A DNA stretch of 30,426 nt from a virus, in the IMG/VR virus record IMGVR_UViG_3300032157_000037, positions 1 to 30,426 of that record; one strand, 5' to 3'. Made by a program: the position numbers and the translations under genes. The first letter of the stretch is position 1; each line of letters opens with the position of its first letter. Below, in pieces: positions 30,174 to 30,426 of the stretch. The notes under the pieces were generated by a model. The model did no database searches. It was not told the DNA's origin and saw nothing but the letters and a program-made list of their open reading frames with translations.

Positions 30174-30331
30174 GTAAATGTGAAAAGGATAAAATCTTAG
30201 GTGAATCTCGCGGATATGTTGGTAATCTTGGATGGCTTGAAAAAATGTCAAAACGATATACGCAACATAAATGTAATAAATGTGGGCTATGGCATATATG
30301 GAAGCAAACTATTGAAGGTGATGAGAAATGA
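30170..30331 (+). CDS. Zinc-ribbon-like microprotein, 53 residues
   Basis: MSKCEKDKILGESRGYVGNL to KQTIEGDEK. Cys4 plus HKCNKCGLWHIW near residues 33-44 supply a Cys/His metal site (C-x2-C with nearby His). AAAGGGG is upstream; it overlaps its neighbours by 4 bases each. It resembles the small ribbon protein at 27777. Confidence 0.62.
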   Translation: MSKCEKDKILGESRGYVGNLGWLEKMSKRYTQHKCNKCGLWHIWKQTIEGDEK

Positions 30332-30426
30332 ACGACCATCTTAAACACGGCCTAAGCAAAGAAGAGCTTATTAAATATGAAATTCCAGTGTGGGCAGAAT
30401 TTGTATCTATAGGTTGGTTACAGGAT
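30328..30426 (+). CDS. Early gene cut by the right window edge
   Basis: MNDHLKHGLSKEELIKYEIP and onward, 33 codons visible, open to the window end. The start overlaps the previous stop (ATGA), and GAAGGTGATG precedes it. Too little is visible for a function. Confidence 0.6.
   Translation, partial: MNDHLKHGLSKEELIKYEIPVWAEFVSIGWLQD

Overview
The window is a piece of a tailed double-stranded DNA phage (Caudoviricetes), most likely podovirus-like. The evidence is the head and DNA-packaging set (terminase, portal, scaffold, HK97-fold capsid), a head-tail adaptor followed by a beta-propeller nozzle-like protein, several appendage proteins and large internal-virion-like proteins; no tail sheath, tape measure or baseplate genes are visible. 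Stop codons TAA, TAG and TGA are all used, Shine-Dalgarno sites are strong (AAGGAG type) and promoters look like bacterial sigma70 with TGn-extended -10 boxes, so the host appears to use the standard code and the phage the host polymerase. No phage RNA polymerase, DNA polymerase, integrase or endolysin is visible. The host cannot be named from this sequence; an uncultured bacterium is likely.

Layout. About 1-22,621 is the minus-strand block. In transcription order it holds a small unknown gene, an SF3 (D5/P4-like) helicase, small and large terminase, portal, a small gene, scaffold, major capsid protein, a terminator, a decoration cassette (glycosyltransferase-like, nitroreductase-like, GT2 glycosyltransferase), appendage and fibre genes, adaptor, nozzle, four small tail proteins, two coiled-coil virion proteins and a large protein that runs off the left edge. 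One membrane-anchored gene at 3511-3963 lies on the opposite strand with its own strong promoter and a palindromic operator: a typical moron. About 22,622-23,895 is the divergent control region. From 23,896 to the right edge is a plus-strand operon of about 24 very compact, mostly tiny genes with ATGA or TAATG overlaps. It encodes an SF2 helicase, an HNH/AP2 homing-endonuclease-like protein, a small C5 DNA methyltransferase, several mini zinc-ribbon proteins and about six single-span membrane microproteins.

Main discoveries. (1) The major capsid gene is split: 18 codons at 15,776-15,829 and the rest at 14,204-14,998, separated by a 777-nt group I intron. P1, P3, P4, P5, P6, P7, P8 and the terminal G can all be read directly, and a LAGLIDADG endonuclease is encoded inside. 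(2) The divergent region carries six copies of TGTCTC in both orientations, one inverted pair sitting on the start site of a perfect TTGACA-17-GATAAT promoter. This looks like a repressor operator or origin iteron array. (3) The early promoter is followed by a ~276-nt leader with two large stem structures, a candidate regulatory or antitermination RNA. (4) The late promoter is wrapped in nested inverted repeats and followed within 40 nt by a terminator-like hairpin that holds the only ribosome binding site of the first late gene.

Together these suggest early genes under repressor and RNA-leader control, late genes gated by an attenuator, and strong capsid expression from its own promoter pair, capped by a terminator ahead of the decoration genes.
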